From: Candidatus Heimdallarchaeota archaeon LC_3
GTDB taxonomy: Archaea; Asgardarchaeota; Heimdallarchaeia; Hodarchaeales; LC-3
Length of the DNA: 25,083 nucleotides
Assembly (NCBI GenBank): GCA_001940645.1
Contig: MDVS01000021.1
Location: 1 to 25,083, forward strand
Direction: 5' to 3'
Under the pieces are notes generated by a model that saw only the letters and a program-made list of their open reading frames with translations, made no database searches and was not told the DNA's origin. The translations under genes and the position numbers were made by a program. Below, piece after piece: positions 1 through 8,044 of this stretch. Numbering within the stretch: the first letter of the stretch is position 1; each line of letters starts with the position of its first letter.

Positions 1-1
1 T

Positions 2-427
2 CAGGAGAAAGAGATTAATACACTAATATATGGCCGTTGTAAGGTTTTTGCTATTCGTCAAGGTGATAGTTCTACTATCAAATATTATTTAACAAATCTG
101 GTGAAGATGACTATTCAGACGTTTTCTAAACGTTGGAGTGATCATTGGGAGGTAGAAAACCTTCATGCGAAAGTAAAAAAGTTCTTTGGGTTTGAAGATT
201 GCTATTCTGGGAAGGAGGACTTTAATTTATGTTATTGGGAATTAAGTTATTTTTTATATTATTTATTCCGGTTATATCAAGAACAATTACGAAAAAAAGG
301 AATAGATTATACCCTTTTGAAACTTTGGGAATGTTATTGTACTGATTATGATATTTCTAAGGCTAAAAAACATTTTTATTCAAAATCAAAAATGAAATCG
401 TTTAAAAAGAGGATATTAGCAGGATGA
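2..427 (+). CDS. DDE transposase, C-terminal part (cut by window edge)
   Basis: The frame is open from the left edge, so the gene starts outside the window. A GTG at 101 lies inside the frame and is not needed as a start. The visible product is about 141 residues. It ends like IS4/IS701-type transposases: a HWEVENLHAKVKKFFGFE stretch in which a glutamate is followed six residues later by lysine (the E-x6-K of the Y-x2-R-x3-E-x6-K signature, with the usual Arg replaced by His), then a hydrophobic, aromatic helix (YFLYYLFRLY) and a basic tail. In this family the Glu is the last acid of the DDE triad, which cuts and rejoins the element ends. The upstream triad residues cannot be seen, so it is unknown whether the gene is intact. 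I saw no clear terminal inverted repeat downstream. The family assignment is an inference from this short signature. Confidence 0.6.
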   Translation, partial: QEKEINTLIYGRCKVFAIRQGDSSTIKYYLTNLVKMTIQTFSKRWSDHWEVENLHAKVKKFFGFEDCYSGKEDFNLCYWELSYFLYYLFRLYQEQLRKKGIDYTLLKLWECYCTDYDISKAKKHFYSKSKMKSFKKRILAG

Positions 428-459
428 TGTAAAATCTATGCTAATATAATAAGGAAAAA

Positions 460-1257
460 ATGAGTGTTAATAATTTTGATATTAAACCATCTATAAAATT
501 AAATAATAATATTAATATGCCGATATTAGGTCTTGGTACCTGGAGTATGAATAATAAAAAATTAATTCAAGCAGTTAATTGGGCTCTGGAAGCTGGTTAT
601 CGTCATTTTGATTCAGCTAGATATTATAAGAATGAAAAAGCGCTCGGTAAAGTAATTAGAAATTCAAGCTACTCTCGTGAAGAATTATTTGTTACCACAA
701 AAGTTTGGCCACAGGATTTTGGATATAATGAAACTTTGAAAGCATTTGATGCGAGTTTTGATGATTTGAATATTGAATATGTAAATCAATACCTCATACA
801 TTGGCCAAGTGATGATAGTAGGACTCACGAATCTTGGAAAGCACTTTCAGATATTTATAAAGAGGGAAAAGTTAAGACTATTGGTGTTTCAAACTTCTCA
901 ATCACTGATTTGGAGAGATTGAAAGAAATTTCAGATATTATTCCTGCAACTAATCAAATAAAATTTCATCCCTTTTGCTTTGATCCAGAGATCTTGGAAT
1001 ATTGTAAACGGGAAAACATTGCAATTGTTTCATATAGTCCGTTATCTGAAGGAAGAAAATTGAAAAATCCTAAGCTTATTGAAATAGCAACGCAATATGA
1101 TAAGACTCCTGCACAAATTATGTTACGATGGGGAATTCAACATAACACAATTACTATACCAAAATCCTCAAATAAAGATCGAATAATAGAAAATGCTTCT
1201 ATTTTTGATTTTGAAATTAGCAATACTCATATGGATGAATTGAATTCTTTAAGCTAA
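460..1257 (+). CDS. Aldo/keto reductase family oxidoreductase
   Basis: A 265-residue NAD(P)H-dependent aldo/keto reductase with a TIM-barrel fold, expected to be soluble and to reduce aldehydes or ketones to alcohols. The N-terminus has the family's MPILGLGTW (20-28). The catalytic tetrad is complete: Asp51 and Tyr56 in FDSARYYKNE, Lys81 in TTKVW and His114 in LIHWP. GVSNF near 142-146 and IPKSSNKDRIIENA near the end match the substrate pocket and the cofactor 2'-phosphate loop of this family. The length is slightly short but normal for prokaryotic 2,5-diketogluconate reductase-like members. The ATG at 460 follows an AAGGA-like site in aataaggaaaaa. The substrate cannot be told from sequence. 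It lies 32 bases after the transposase tail on the same strand, with no sign of a shared function. Confidence 0.92.
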   Translation: MSVNNFDIKPSIKLNNNINMPILGLGTWSMNNKKLIQAVNWALEAGYRHFDSARYYKNEKALGKVIRNSSYSREELFVTTKVWPQDFGYNETLKAFDASFDDLNIEYVNQYLIHWPSDDSRTHESWKALSDIYKEGKVKTIGVSNFSITDLERLKEISDIIPATNQIKFHPFCFDPEILEYCKRENIAIVSYSPLSEGRKLKNPKLIEIATQYDKTPAQIMLRWGIQHNTITIPKSSNKDRIIENASIFDFEISNTHMDELNSLS

Positions 1258-1336
1258 GCATGAAATTACTTATATAGGATATCTATCATTAAACAAAATC
1301 AACAAACCTACCTTTGTCTTTCCGGTAAAACGTATA

Positions 1337-2722
1337 ATGCTATTTACTAATGAATCAAATTACGATTGGTCAAATATCGATGAGTATATCATCAAAAAAG
1401 AGTATTTAATGGCTTTATCTGAAATTAATAGAATATTACCTAGTTTTACAAAGCCAATTGACAAATTTTTTGCTTATTACAAAATTTCTTATTGCTATAT
1501 CTATAAAAAAGATTTAAAATCAGCTATTGAACCACTCCAAAATGCATACAACTTTAAATTTTTAATTAATGATAAAAATCTTATATACGACAATACCTTA
1601 CAACTGGCCATAGTTTATATAAAAGAACAAACGATAATCAAAGCTTTACCACTATTAGAAGAAATAATAAATGAATTAGATAACTTGCAATTCTCTATTT
1701 CTTTAATTGAAGCGAATAAAGAACGTAGAGTAAAAAATAAAGCATTTTATTGGCTTGGTAAATCTTATTGGTTAGGAGGAGATTTGCCTAAGGCTCTTCA
1801 TTATTTTCAGAGAAATTTAATGTTGAGTAAAGTCCTGGTAAATTCAGATGATATTTTACAAGCATTAATTTCTTTGGGTGAAGTTTACAGAGCACAAGGT
1901 CAATTAACTAAGGCCCTACAATTTTTCCAAGAGAGTTTTAGATTTATAAACAAGAATCAAGATAATTATATCGAATCGGATCTTAACATGTTTATTGGCC
2001 ATGTTTACAGGGATAAAGGAAAATTTAAACAGGCTTTGGAAAAGTATAATCTAGCTTTCTCTAGTTTTAAGCCAAAAAAGACCGAAAATTCTGAAAAAAT
2101 AGCTGAGCTAATCTTTAACATTTTGAGGATAAATCACAGACTAGGATACCAAGAAGAATCTGAATCCTATTTAATGAAAGAATTTCCATTGAACTCAATA
2201 TCTAAACCAAAAATTGTAGCTTATAAGCATTTCATAGATTATTTGACTGCTTTTAAACGAAAACATTGGTCAAAAGCTCAAGAAACTATAGAAAATGCCC
2301 AAAATATTCTAGGACTCGATTTTAATTATCAAATTTTTTGTTATGAAAGTCTTGCTGAAATAGGTTTAAGTCAGTGGATGGAAAATAAAAAAGATTCGTC
2401 ATCATTAGCGTTTGTATATTCGAAATTAGACTCTATAAAAAAAATTTCTATGAAAAATAACTTAGTTGCAAGTTTAAGCAAAGCAATATTCATTCAAGCT
2501 AAATTATCATCAGGATTAAAGAAATATAATGAAGCTGAGACCCTTTTTCAAGAAAGTTTATCAATAGCTAACAGGTATGATTTAGAAGCAATAAAGAAAA
2601 AAGCCCATTTAGAATTACGATCACTCAAGCATAAAAAAGATAGTCAAGAGTCAGAATCGCAAATTATTGATTCAGAAATTGAAGAAATACAAAAATTATT
2701 ACATATATTTGGAGAAGATTGA
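1337..2722 (+). CDS. TPR-repeat protein
   Basis: A 461-residue, probably cytoplasmic all-helical protein with no signal peptide or membrane segment. TPR-like helix pairs are visible at about 46-75, 136-166, 176-206 and 216-246, with the typical ALxxLGxxYxxxGxxxxALxxFxxxL spacing (for example LISLGEVYRAQGQLTKALQF). After about residue 250 the repeats become irregular and a C-terminal module follows. It contains GLDFNYQIFCYESLAEIGLSQW cut at 326-345 and a last helix pair at about 400-440. This module recurs in the TPR protein at 15390-16868 (10 of 22 positions identical by eye). TPR arrays bind partner proteins; the partner here is unknown. The ATG at 1337 follows GGTAA. A TATA-like TTATATAG lies about 65 bases upstream (1270-1277). 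The last residues are acidic. Confidence 0.8.
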   Translation: MLFTNESNYDWSNIDEYIIKKEYLMALSEINRILPSFTKPIDKFFAYYKISYCYIYKKDLKSAIEPLQNAYNFKFLINDKNLIYDNTLQLAIVYIKEQTIIKALPLLEEIINELDNLQFSISLIEANKERRVKNKAFYWLGKSYWLGGDLPKALHYFQRNLMLSKVLVNSDDILQALISLGEVYRAQGQLTKALQFFQESFRFINKNQDNYIESDLNMFIGHVYRDKGKFKQALEKYNLAFSSFKPKKTENSEKIAELIFNILRINHRLGYQEESESYLMKEFPLNSISKPKIVAYKHFIDYLTAFKRKHWSKAQETIENAQNILGLDFNYQIFCYESLAEIGLSQWMENKKDSSSLAFVYSKLDSIKKISMKNNLVASLSKAIFIQAKLSSGLKKYNEAETLFQESLSIANRYDLEAIKKKAHLELRSLKHKKDSQESESQIIDSEIEEIQKLLHIFGED

Positions 2723-2774
2723 AAATAAAATTAACAAAAAAGTAAAAAAAAATTGTTATTCTTTAGGTAATGAT

Positions 2775-3302
2775 TTACGGCCCTATTATTTGAACACCAA
2801 ATATTATGAATACAATTCCTACAACACTAACTAATCTTATCCAACTGTCCTTTTCATCATCAAAAGCAAGAACTGCCAATCCAGTAGCAACAAAAACTCT
2901 AAGTAACAATGCTAAAATTGCCATGAAGAATGAATAGAAGTTTAACATAAATAGATCCAATAAATCCTTTGGAATTAGAGGATTGTTCGTGGAATCATAA
3001 ATTGGTCCATTTAGATCTAGAAGTGACTGGATATTAAATAAATTAGTATTTATTGCATTTAATAATGCTAAAAGTATGAATACATAAAGGAAATAGAAGT
3101 AATATTTAATACCTTCATTATTAACTAACGATTTTGGTATAGGTTTCTTTTCTAGTTTTAATCTTCTACTACTTGTTATTTCTTTTAGTTTAGTAGAAAC
3201 TTTATCCTTAGATGGAATTTTTTTAATTTCTGATGCTTTCTCTTCAGTAGCTACTTTCTTTGGTTCTTCATTTTTTGTTGTAGTTTTTTTTGCTTTACTC
3301 AA
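2775..3302 (-). CDS. Small three-helix membrane protein with charged N-terminal tail (paralogue of upstream gene)
   Basis: I do not recognise the family. The best start is the TTG at 3302 (175 residues, MSKAKKTTTK...), not the TTG at 3335, because a perfect AAGGAGG ribosome binding site lies at 3311-3317, eight bases before it. This site overlaps the stop codon of the preceding gene, so translation of the two genes is probably coupled. The first ~63 residues are Lys/Glu-rich and likely cytosolic and disordered. Three hydrophobic segments follow at about 68-86, 117-145 and 154-171. The membrane part repeats the design of the upstream protein: LLN-x4-NLF, then LLDL, then LN-x-(Y/W)-SF, then LAFDDEKDSWIRLVS against LAFDEDLLIWLRMVS. 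The pair therefore looks like a tandem duplication in which one copy gained the tail. The function is unknown; a membrane hetero-oligomer is a guess. Confidence 0.7.
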   Translation of the reverse strand: MSKAKKTTTKNEEPKKVATEEKASEIKKIPSKDKVSTKLKEITSSRRLKLEKKPIPKSLVNNEGIKYYFYFLYVFILLALLNAINTNLFNIQSLLDLNGPIYDSTNNPLIPKDLLDLFMLNFYSFFMAILALLLRVFVATGLAVLAFDDEKDSWIRLVSVVGIVFIIFGVQIIGP

Positions 3303-3310
3303 TTCAAATT

Positions 3311-3317
3311 CCTCCTT
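3311..3317 (-). promoter_or_regulatory. Strong Shine-Dalgarno site AAGGAGG deciding the start at 3302
   Basis: On the minus strand AAGGAGG is followed by eight bases and TTG at 3302. It overlaps the TAA stop (3318-3316) of the gene before it, the usual layout for termination-reinitiation coupling. It is the clearest ribosome binding site I saw in the window. Confidence 0.8.
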
Positions 3318-3678
3318 AAAATAAGAATGATCCAAATAGCAGAACTACCACTGCTATTAAGGAAACCATTCTTAACCATATTAGTAAATCTTCATCAAAA
3401 GCAAGATTCAAAAATGCTAAAGCCCCTATTCCAGATAATAGAAAAGGTAAAAATGCTATTAGAAAACTCCAAATGTTTAATAGCAGTATATTTTCTACTA
3501 AATCCAGCTTTGCATCCGTTAATCCAGTTATGTTTTGTACATCCAACAAATTATTAAAAGCAAACAAATTTGCTGTTAATGAATTGAGAAGCCATATTAA
3601 AATAAATATATAGGCACCCCATCGGATCAACGTTTCCGGATCAGATTGTCTTTCCAAAAATCTATCATATAATGTCAT
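3316..3678 (-). CDS. Small three-helix membrane protein
   Basis: A 120-residue protein with an N-terminal polar stretch of about 18 residues and hydrophobic segments at about 19-40, 63-93 and 98-119. It has no cleavable signal. I do not recognise the family. The ATG at 3678 follows GGTGA four bases upstream. It is the first gene of a two-gene minus-strand unit; its stop codon overlaps the ribosome binding site of the next gene, which is its paralogue over the membrane part. Both share a WSFL/YSFF helix and an LAFDxD loop just before the last helix. The upstream region (3679-3881) is shared with the divergent secreted-protein gene at 3882. Confidence 0.7.
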   Translation of the reverse strand: MTLYDRFLERQSDPETLIRWGAYIFILIWLLNSLTANLFAFNNLLDVQNITGLTDAKLDLVENILLLNIWSFLIAFLPFLLSGIGALAFLNLAFDEDLLIWLRMVSLIAVVVLLFGSFLF

Positions 3679-3828
3679 TTTGTCACCAAATTTTTTAAAT
3701 AAATATTTCTAAAGGATAATAATGTGAATGTTTAAATTTCACAATATTTGAACTTAGTAAAAATATTAATTTTATAAGTCTTCTACCTATTTAATAATTC
3801 CATAAAAAATTCATAAAAACATAATAAC

Positions 3829-3838
3829 ATTTAAATAA
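3829..3838 (+). promoter_or_regulatory. Putative TATA box for the 3882 gene
   Basis: The sequence atttaaataa lies about 45-50 bases before the ATG at 3882, in the divergent intergenic stretch. This spacing would give a short leader with room for the weak AAGGA-like site near 3864. It was chosen by resemblance to archaeal TATA boxes only; AT-rich DNA gives many such matches. Confidence 0.3.
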
Positions 3839-3881
3839 GTAAAATTATTTGATTTCAAAAATCAAGGATTAATGACTAATT

Positions 3882-4565
3882 ATGACCAAAATTAAACACA
3901 AAATAACTTATGTATCTCTCATGTTTATAATATTATTTGTATTATCAATGACTCAACCATCTTCAGCCTCATTTGAGTTCAAAGTTCGAACAGGTGCCTC
4001 AATGGAATACGAAGTAACAGATGTCAAAATAGCTGGGAATAATTGGATGCAAGTATGGTTGTTATCAAATAATGGAAGTTATCTTTCAATTGATGTTACA
4101 AAAGGAACCAAAATTAAAGCAGATGTAACAAATGGTACTGCTACTGAAGTAACTGGTACGATATTAGTAACAGAAGGTAGTAAAACGTTAACTACTACAC
4201 CTATATCCTTGGAATTTGTTTCCTTTGGTCAAGTAAGTTTGCCTATTGTCCAACAAACCACTGATAAAGCAACATGGCAACAAATAGCAAACACCCCAAA
4301 TCAGCAACTTCAAGGAAATATTTTAACGACCAAATGGAAATGGGAACAAAATGATGGCATATGGTCTCAGGAAACAAGAATGAATGTTATATCTGGATTT
4401 GTTGAATTTTTTGCCTTCATATTTTTAGTAAATGAAAGTATTGACGAAATTTTTTCAATGACTAGAAGTTCACCAGTTGTTCCGGGTTTTGAAATACCAA
4501 CAATAGTGGTTCCGTTTATCGCATTGGCAATAATAATTAGAGTCAAGTCAAAACGGGAAACTTAA
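3882..4565 (+). CDS. Secreted surface protein with C-terminal VPGFEI anchor signal
   Basis: A 227-residue exported protein. An N-terminal signal (basic MTKIKHK, hydrophobic ~10-23, then SSAS) precedes a mainly beta-type extracellular domain at about 31-150. That domain contains GASMEYEVTDVKIAGNNW, a pattern I associate with small Asgard and euryarchaeal surface proteins of the 'choice-of-anchor' kind. A second hydrophobic stretch at ~169-182 may be part of the fold. The C-terminus has the three-part layout of PGF-type sorting signals: VVPGFEI (199-205), a hydrophobic helix, and a basic tail (RVKSKRET). In haloarchaea such tails are processed by an archaeosortase and replaced by a lipid; whether that happens here is inference, as no archaeosortase gene is in the window. 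Three N-x-S/T sequons are present. The role is unknown. Confidence 0.7.
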   Translation: MTKIKHKITYVSLMFIILFVLSMTQPSSASFEFKVRTGASMEYEVTDVKIAGNNWMQVWLLSNNGSYLSIDVTKGTKIKADVTNGTATEVTGTILVTEGSKTLTTTPISLEFVSFGQVSLPIVQQTTDKATWQQIANTPNQQLQGNILTTKWKWEQNDGIWSQETRMNVISGFVEFFAFIFLVNESIDEIFSMTRSSPVVPGFEIPTIVVPFIALAIIIRVKSKRET

Positions 4566-4736
4566 TTTAATTTATTTAAAAATTTGTCATTAGCTATTAT
4601 TACATTCTAAAAAATGCACTTCACGTTCCAAATAAAATTAGTTTCTTTTTTTAAACTATAAAAAAGATGATTTGTATCTTCTTTTAACAAATTAATTACG
4701 CATTAACTAGGCTTAAAGGTTCTCAAAGAAAGGGTA

Positions 4737-4744
4737 TTTATAAG
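4737..4744 (+). promoter_or_regulatory. Putative TATA box for the 4808 gene
   Basis: TTTATAAG after a purine-rich AAGAAAGGG (a possible BRE) lies about 65-70 bases before the TTG start at 4808, implying a leader of about 40 bases. The call is by motif only. Confidence 0.35.
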
Positions 4745-4807
4745 AGAATCACCTTATTTTCAACAATACCAAAAAATACCTTTTGGTCATTCAGAGTTGA
4801 ATTATAA

Positions 4808-7096
4808 TTGAATAAAAAAATTTTAACAATAATTTTCCTTTTTTTCCTATTTCTTGGGTTATCTTTTGCTAGTGTTTCGCAAGCCAAGGTTTCTTTTGCA
4901 ATGGATGAACCTATTAAAGCAAAATCTATTTCCACAGATCAAGCTATTACACGTGGTAAAATAGAAGGTACAAATGTTTCTTATGCTTATGGCGTTCGAA
5001 CATATAAAGATGGTGGCAACTTTACTGCTCTTGAAGAAGGTTCTGTAAGTGAATCTATAAAAGAAGAGCATATAGTAAATACGCGTATTCCTTTAGTCAA
5101 TGAATCATCTTTTGAAGTTGTTGATATCATCTATGAAGTCCATATTACAGCTGAATCTGCTATAGATACTACTTTTACAATTAAACGCTGGAATAATGAT
5201 ACTTTTTGGGCAAGAGTTGCTTTTGCTAATTCGTCTATCCTTGGAAATAGCATAACTAAAGTTATCGAAGATTATGATACCACTGAAGTTACAATGAAGG
5301 CTATTCCCAGCAATGAAACTATTGGTAGATTTACTGCTAATGTCACCTATGCTGAATGGACTTCTGATCAACTGGATAACGCTAAAGATGCCAATGTTAC
5401 TTGGATCATCTATCCTAAAACGATGTTAGTTAAAGTCCAATATATTGATCCTGGTGAAGAATTAGAGCTTAATGTTACAATAAATGTTGAAAGCGTTGTT
5501 CAATATTATTCATATTACAGTGTTGCTTATAATATCTCTGTTCAAGAGTGGTTTGCTAATATTCGTGATGGAAATAGAATGAGTGTCTCAGTTTCTGCAT
5601 TTAAGAATCTTAATTTGAACTATACTGAAGTTAGGAGTTCTGTTCTTTGGTATTCTTTTACAGGATTGTTCAACGTTACATTGAAATACCAAAATGGAAC
5701 AGAAGTTCCATTTGAAAAAATGCCTTTTTCACTTCGTCCTGCTTTCTCAAATACTCATGGTGTTATTCAAGAAGTAGATATCAGACATGTTCAAATGAAA
5801 GCAATATCTACTACTAACTCTATACTACAAGCTTTCCATGCAAGATTCCAAAAAAATCTTCCTAATGCAACAGTCACAGCTCAATCTTTTGTTGCTTGGA
5901 TGATAAGATCTGTACCTAGGTTAATTGTTTACAAGGATGGTAATCTTGATCATCAGTTAAATCTGGAATTCTCTCCAGATGAAGGCTTACATCCCACTGA
6001 TGGTGATATAATTCCTCTTGTTGGTGTTACCGAAGCCTATCGCGGATGGGTTGGTCACAGAAATATCTTCAGTCATCAATTTAATGAAACGCAGATTACT
6101 TTCGACGGATATACAGTAAATAATAAGACCAGAATGAATGTTAATCACACCAGAGATACTACCACAGTCTATCTTAACTCTTTAGGTGATGTTGATTCTC
6201 CATTTTCTCAAATTTCCTATTGGAATGATCCCACTGTTGGTGATGATGGAACTATTAAATTTGAATTCGGTGTAGAATACAGGAATTTTCCTGTTACTTG
6301 GTATCTTACTACTGCTGAGAGTGATAGTGATCATATAGTCCTACCAATGAATATTACTTATGATTATGTTTATGAAATTAATCCAAGAACTGGAGAATCT
6401 GCTCTGAGCCCCACTATGACTTATGGAGCATTACCAGTGGAAGCACAAAACAATTTAGCTGGTTTAAGTTTAGCCACTATGTACCGATCAGATTTTATGT
6501 CATTATTTGGATTGAAAGTTGATCGAACTAAAGATACCAAACAAAATACTACCTCCAGTAGAGCAGGTGGGTTTACAGAAGTTTCTTTTGCTGGTCCTGA
6601 TAATGAATTCAGCAAAATTGATCATCGTGGTAATAAACAGTGGTATACTCTTGATGGAGTCACTCACCAGACTAATGTGTCTGTTCTGAACTTATTTGCT
6701 GTTTCAGTTTCCGCTGTAGGTGGAAATATGACTGTATTTGAAAGTGAAACAGATTCTGTTGCAGGTTCTGCTTATCTCCAAAACACAACTATTGCTAAAT
6801 TAGACTTCAAATACAGAAAGGATCTAATTCTTGTTTCTTATCCTGCTTGGGATGGTAAAGAAATAGTCCATGATCCAACTTATTCAGCAGCTTACCTACC
6901 ATCTCCAGTTGAAGAGGAACCTACTTCTTCTAATCCATCAAGCACGACTACTACTACATCATTGACCTCTATTGATACTTCTACAACAGTAATTGATACC
7001 GGTGTTCCAGGTTTTGAAATAAGTATTGCTATCTTTTCTGTAATTTCTTTAGGATTGGTTACCCTTGTAAGATTCCGAAAAAATAAAGATATATAA
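4808..7096 (+). CDS. Large sequon-rich surface glycoprotein with C-terminal VPGFEI anchor signal
   Basis: A 762-residue exported protein. The TTG at 4808 is the first possible start because a TAA stop is directly before it. The start gives a good signal peptide: NKK, a hydrophobic run to about 20, then SFASVSQA. The long extracellular part looks beta-rich, has no cysteine, and carries 22 N-x-S/T sequons by my count, so heavy N-glycosylation is likely. A Ser/Thr/Pro-rich stalk (about 699-731) leads to VPGFEI (733-738), a hydrophobic helix and a basic RFRKNKDI tail. This is the same three-part sorting signal as in the preceding protein. I recognise no enzyme or known adhesin domain, so a cell-envelope or S-layer-associated role is inferred only from the layout. 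The gene is separated from the previous one by 242 bases and has its own TATA-like box. A T-rich tract follows it. Confidence 0.75.
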   Translation: MNKKILTIIFLFFLFLGLSFASVSQAKVSFAMDEPIKAKSISTDQAITRGKIEGTNVSYAYGVRTYKDGGNFTALEEGSVSESIKEEHIVNTRIPLVNESSFEVVDIIYEVHITAESAIDTTFTIKRWNNDTFWARVAFANSSILGNSITKVIEDYDTTEVTMKAIPSNETIGRFTANVTYAEWTSDQLDNAKDANVTWIIYPKTMLVKVQYIDPGEELELNVTINVESVVQYYSYYSVAYNISVQEWFANIRDGNRMSVSVSAFKNLNLNYTEVRSSVLWYSFTGLFNVTLKYQNGTEVPFEKMPFSLRPAFSNTHGVIQEVDIRHVQMKAISTTNSILQAFHARFQKNLPNATVTAQSFVAWMIRSVPRLIVYKDGNLDHQLNLEFSPDEGLHPTDGDIIPLVGVTEAYRGWVGHRNIFSHQFNETQITFDGYTVNNKTRMNVNHTRDTTTVYLNSLGDVDSPFSQISYWNDPTVGDDGTIKFEFGVEYRNFPVTWYLTTAESDSDHIVLPMNITYDYVYEINPRTGESALSPTMTYGALPVEAQNNLAGLSLATMYRSDFMSLFGLKVDRTKDTKQNTTSSRAGGFTEVSFAGPDNEFSKIDHRGNKQWYTLDGVTHQTNVSVLNLFAVSVSAVGGNMTVFESETDSVAGSAYLQNTTIAKLDFKYRKDLILVSYPAWDGKEIVHDPTYSAAYLPSPVEEEPTSSNPSSTTTTTSLTSIDTSTTVIDTGVPGFEISIAIFSVISLGLVTLVRFRKNKDI

Positions 7097-7423
7097 AAAT
7101 AAAAAAATTATTTTTTACTATTTCTAATTCTCTTTTCTTTTCTTTTTAACTTCAAATTTTTTTCATATTATAGGAAATAATCCTGTTGAGTGTAATTATA
7201 AATGATAATTGATATCAGAGAAGATGCTGTCAATAAAGGAAGAATTAAATATAAAAATTCCATGAAAAATCCGACTATACTCGGGAATGGTCGATAACCA
7301 AAAAATAATATTAGAATTATTTGATATTATCTTGAGATTGTTTTTATAATTCCTTTGTAAATTATTATATTTGTGTCAAAAACACTAATTACACAAACTT
7401 TTATTTAAAATTCGGTTTAAAAA
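7097..7423. other. Intergenic stretch with T-rich tract, no convincing gene
   Basis: The first ~60 bases are very T-rich on the plus strand (ttattttttac, then tctcttttctttttctttttaac), consistent with archaeal-type termination after the surface glycoprotein. The rest holds only a 31-codon ORF at 7202-7297 that I do not support. TTTATTTA at 7400-7407, about 20 bases before the ATG at 7424, may be the TATA box of the next gene, which has no obvious ribosome binding site. Confidence 0.5.
7108..7150 (+). terminator. T-rich transcription terminator region
   Basis: Several T runs (T6, T4, T5, T5) occur within about 45 bases, starting 12 bases after the stop of the surface glycoprotein gene. Archaeal RNA polymerase commonly terminates at such runs without a hairpin. 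The exact end cannot be told. Confidence 0.5.
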
Positions 7424-8008
7424 ATGGATAAAACTAAACTTAAAAGATGTAAATGGTCAGGAGAAGACCAATTAATGATTGATTATCATGACAAAGAATG
7501 GGGCTATCCTGAACATGATGATCAAAAATTGTTTGAATTTTTAATATTAGAAGGAGCTCAAGCTGGATTATCTTGGTCAACCATTCTCGATAGAAGGGAA
7601 GGTTATCTTAAAGCTTTTGATAATTTTGATGTGACAAAAGTAGTCCAATATTCTGAAAAGAAAATCGAAGAATTAAAAGAAAATCCTGATATTATTAGGA
7701 ATAAACTAAAAATTACTAGTACAGTAAAAAATGCAAAAGCTTTCATCATTATTCAAAAAGAGTTTGGGTCCTTTGATAAATATATATGGGAATTTGTTAA
7801 TCAAAAACCAAAAGAAAATACAATCAAGTCTTTAAATGATATCCCTGCTTTAACGGACGAATCTATTGCCATAAGTAAAGCTTTGAAAAAACGAGGATTC
7901 TCATTTGTTGGTCCTACAATCATGTATGCCTTTATGCAAGCATGTGGCTTAGTTAATGACCATGAAATTTCCTGTTTCAGGTATAAAGAGTGTCAAATAG
8001 AGAAATAA
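7424..8008 (+). CDS. tag: DNA-3-methyladenine glycosylase I
   Basis: A 194-residue base-excision repair enzyme that removes 3-methyladenine from alkylated DNA. The zinc site of the family is complete: Cys9 and His22 (C-x12-H) at the N-terminus and His180 and Cys184 (H-x3-C) at the C-terminus, with the same spacings as in the E. coli enzyme. The start of the domain reads RCKWSG...YHDKEWGYP. The base-recognition region LEGAQAGLSW holds Glu43 and Trp51, and GFSFVGPTIMYAFMQACGLVNDH is present near the end. The length is normal and there is no sign of decay. There is no clear ribosome binding site and a TATA-like element lies just upstream, so a leaderless or nearly leaderless message is possible. 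The class II aldolase follows on the same strand after 36 bases. Confidence 0.95.
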   Translation: MDKTKLKRCKWSGEDQLMIDYHDKEWGYPEHDDQKLFEFLILEGAQAGLSWSTILDRREGYLKAFDNFDVTKVVQYSEKKIEELKENPDIIRNKLKITSTVKNAKAFIIIQKEFGSFDKYIWEFVNQKPKENTIKSLNDIPALTDESIAISKALKKRGFSFVGPTIMYAFMQACGLVNDHEISCFRYKECQIEK

Positions 8009-8044
8009 TAATCTGAAGTTTATCAATAATCTGGTGAGTTAAAC

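Noticed and set aside
3327..3557. 76-codon plus-strand ORF opposite the small membrane protein genes
   Set aside because: It lies antisense to a better supported coding frame with a membrane pattern and paralogue; it is a shadow frame.
7202..7297. 31-codon ORF after a TATA-like sequence in the gap before the glycosylase gene
   Set aside because: Too short, no recognisable motif and no ribosome binding site; chance frames of this size are expected in AT-rich DNA.
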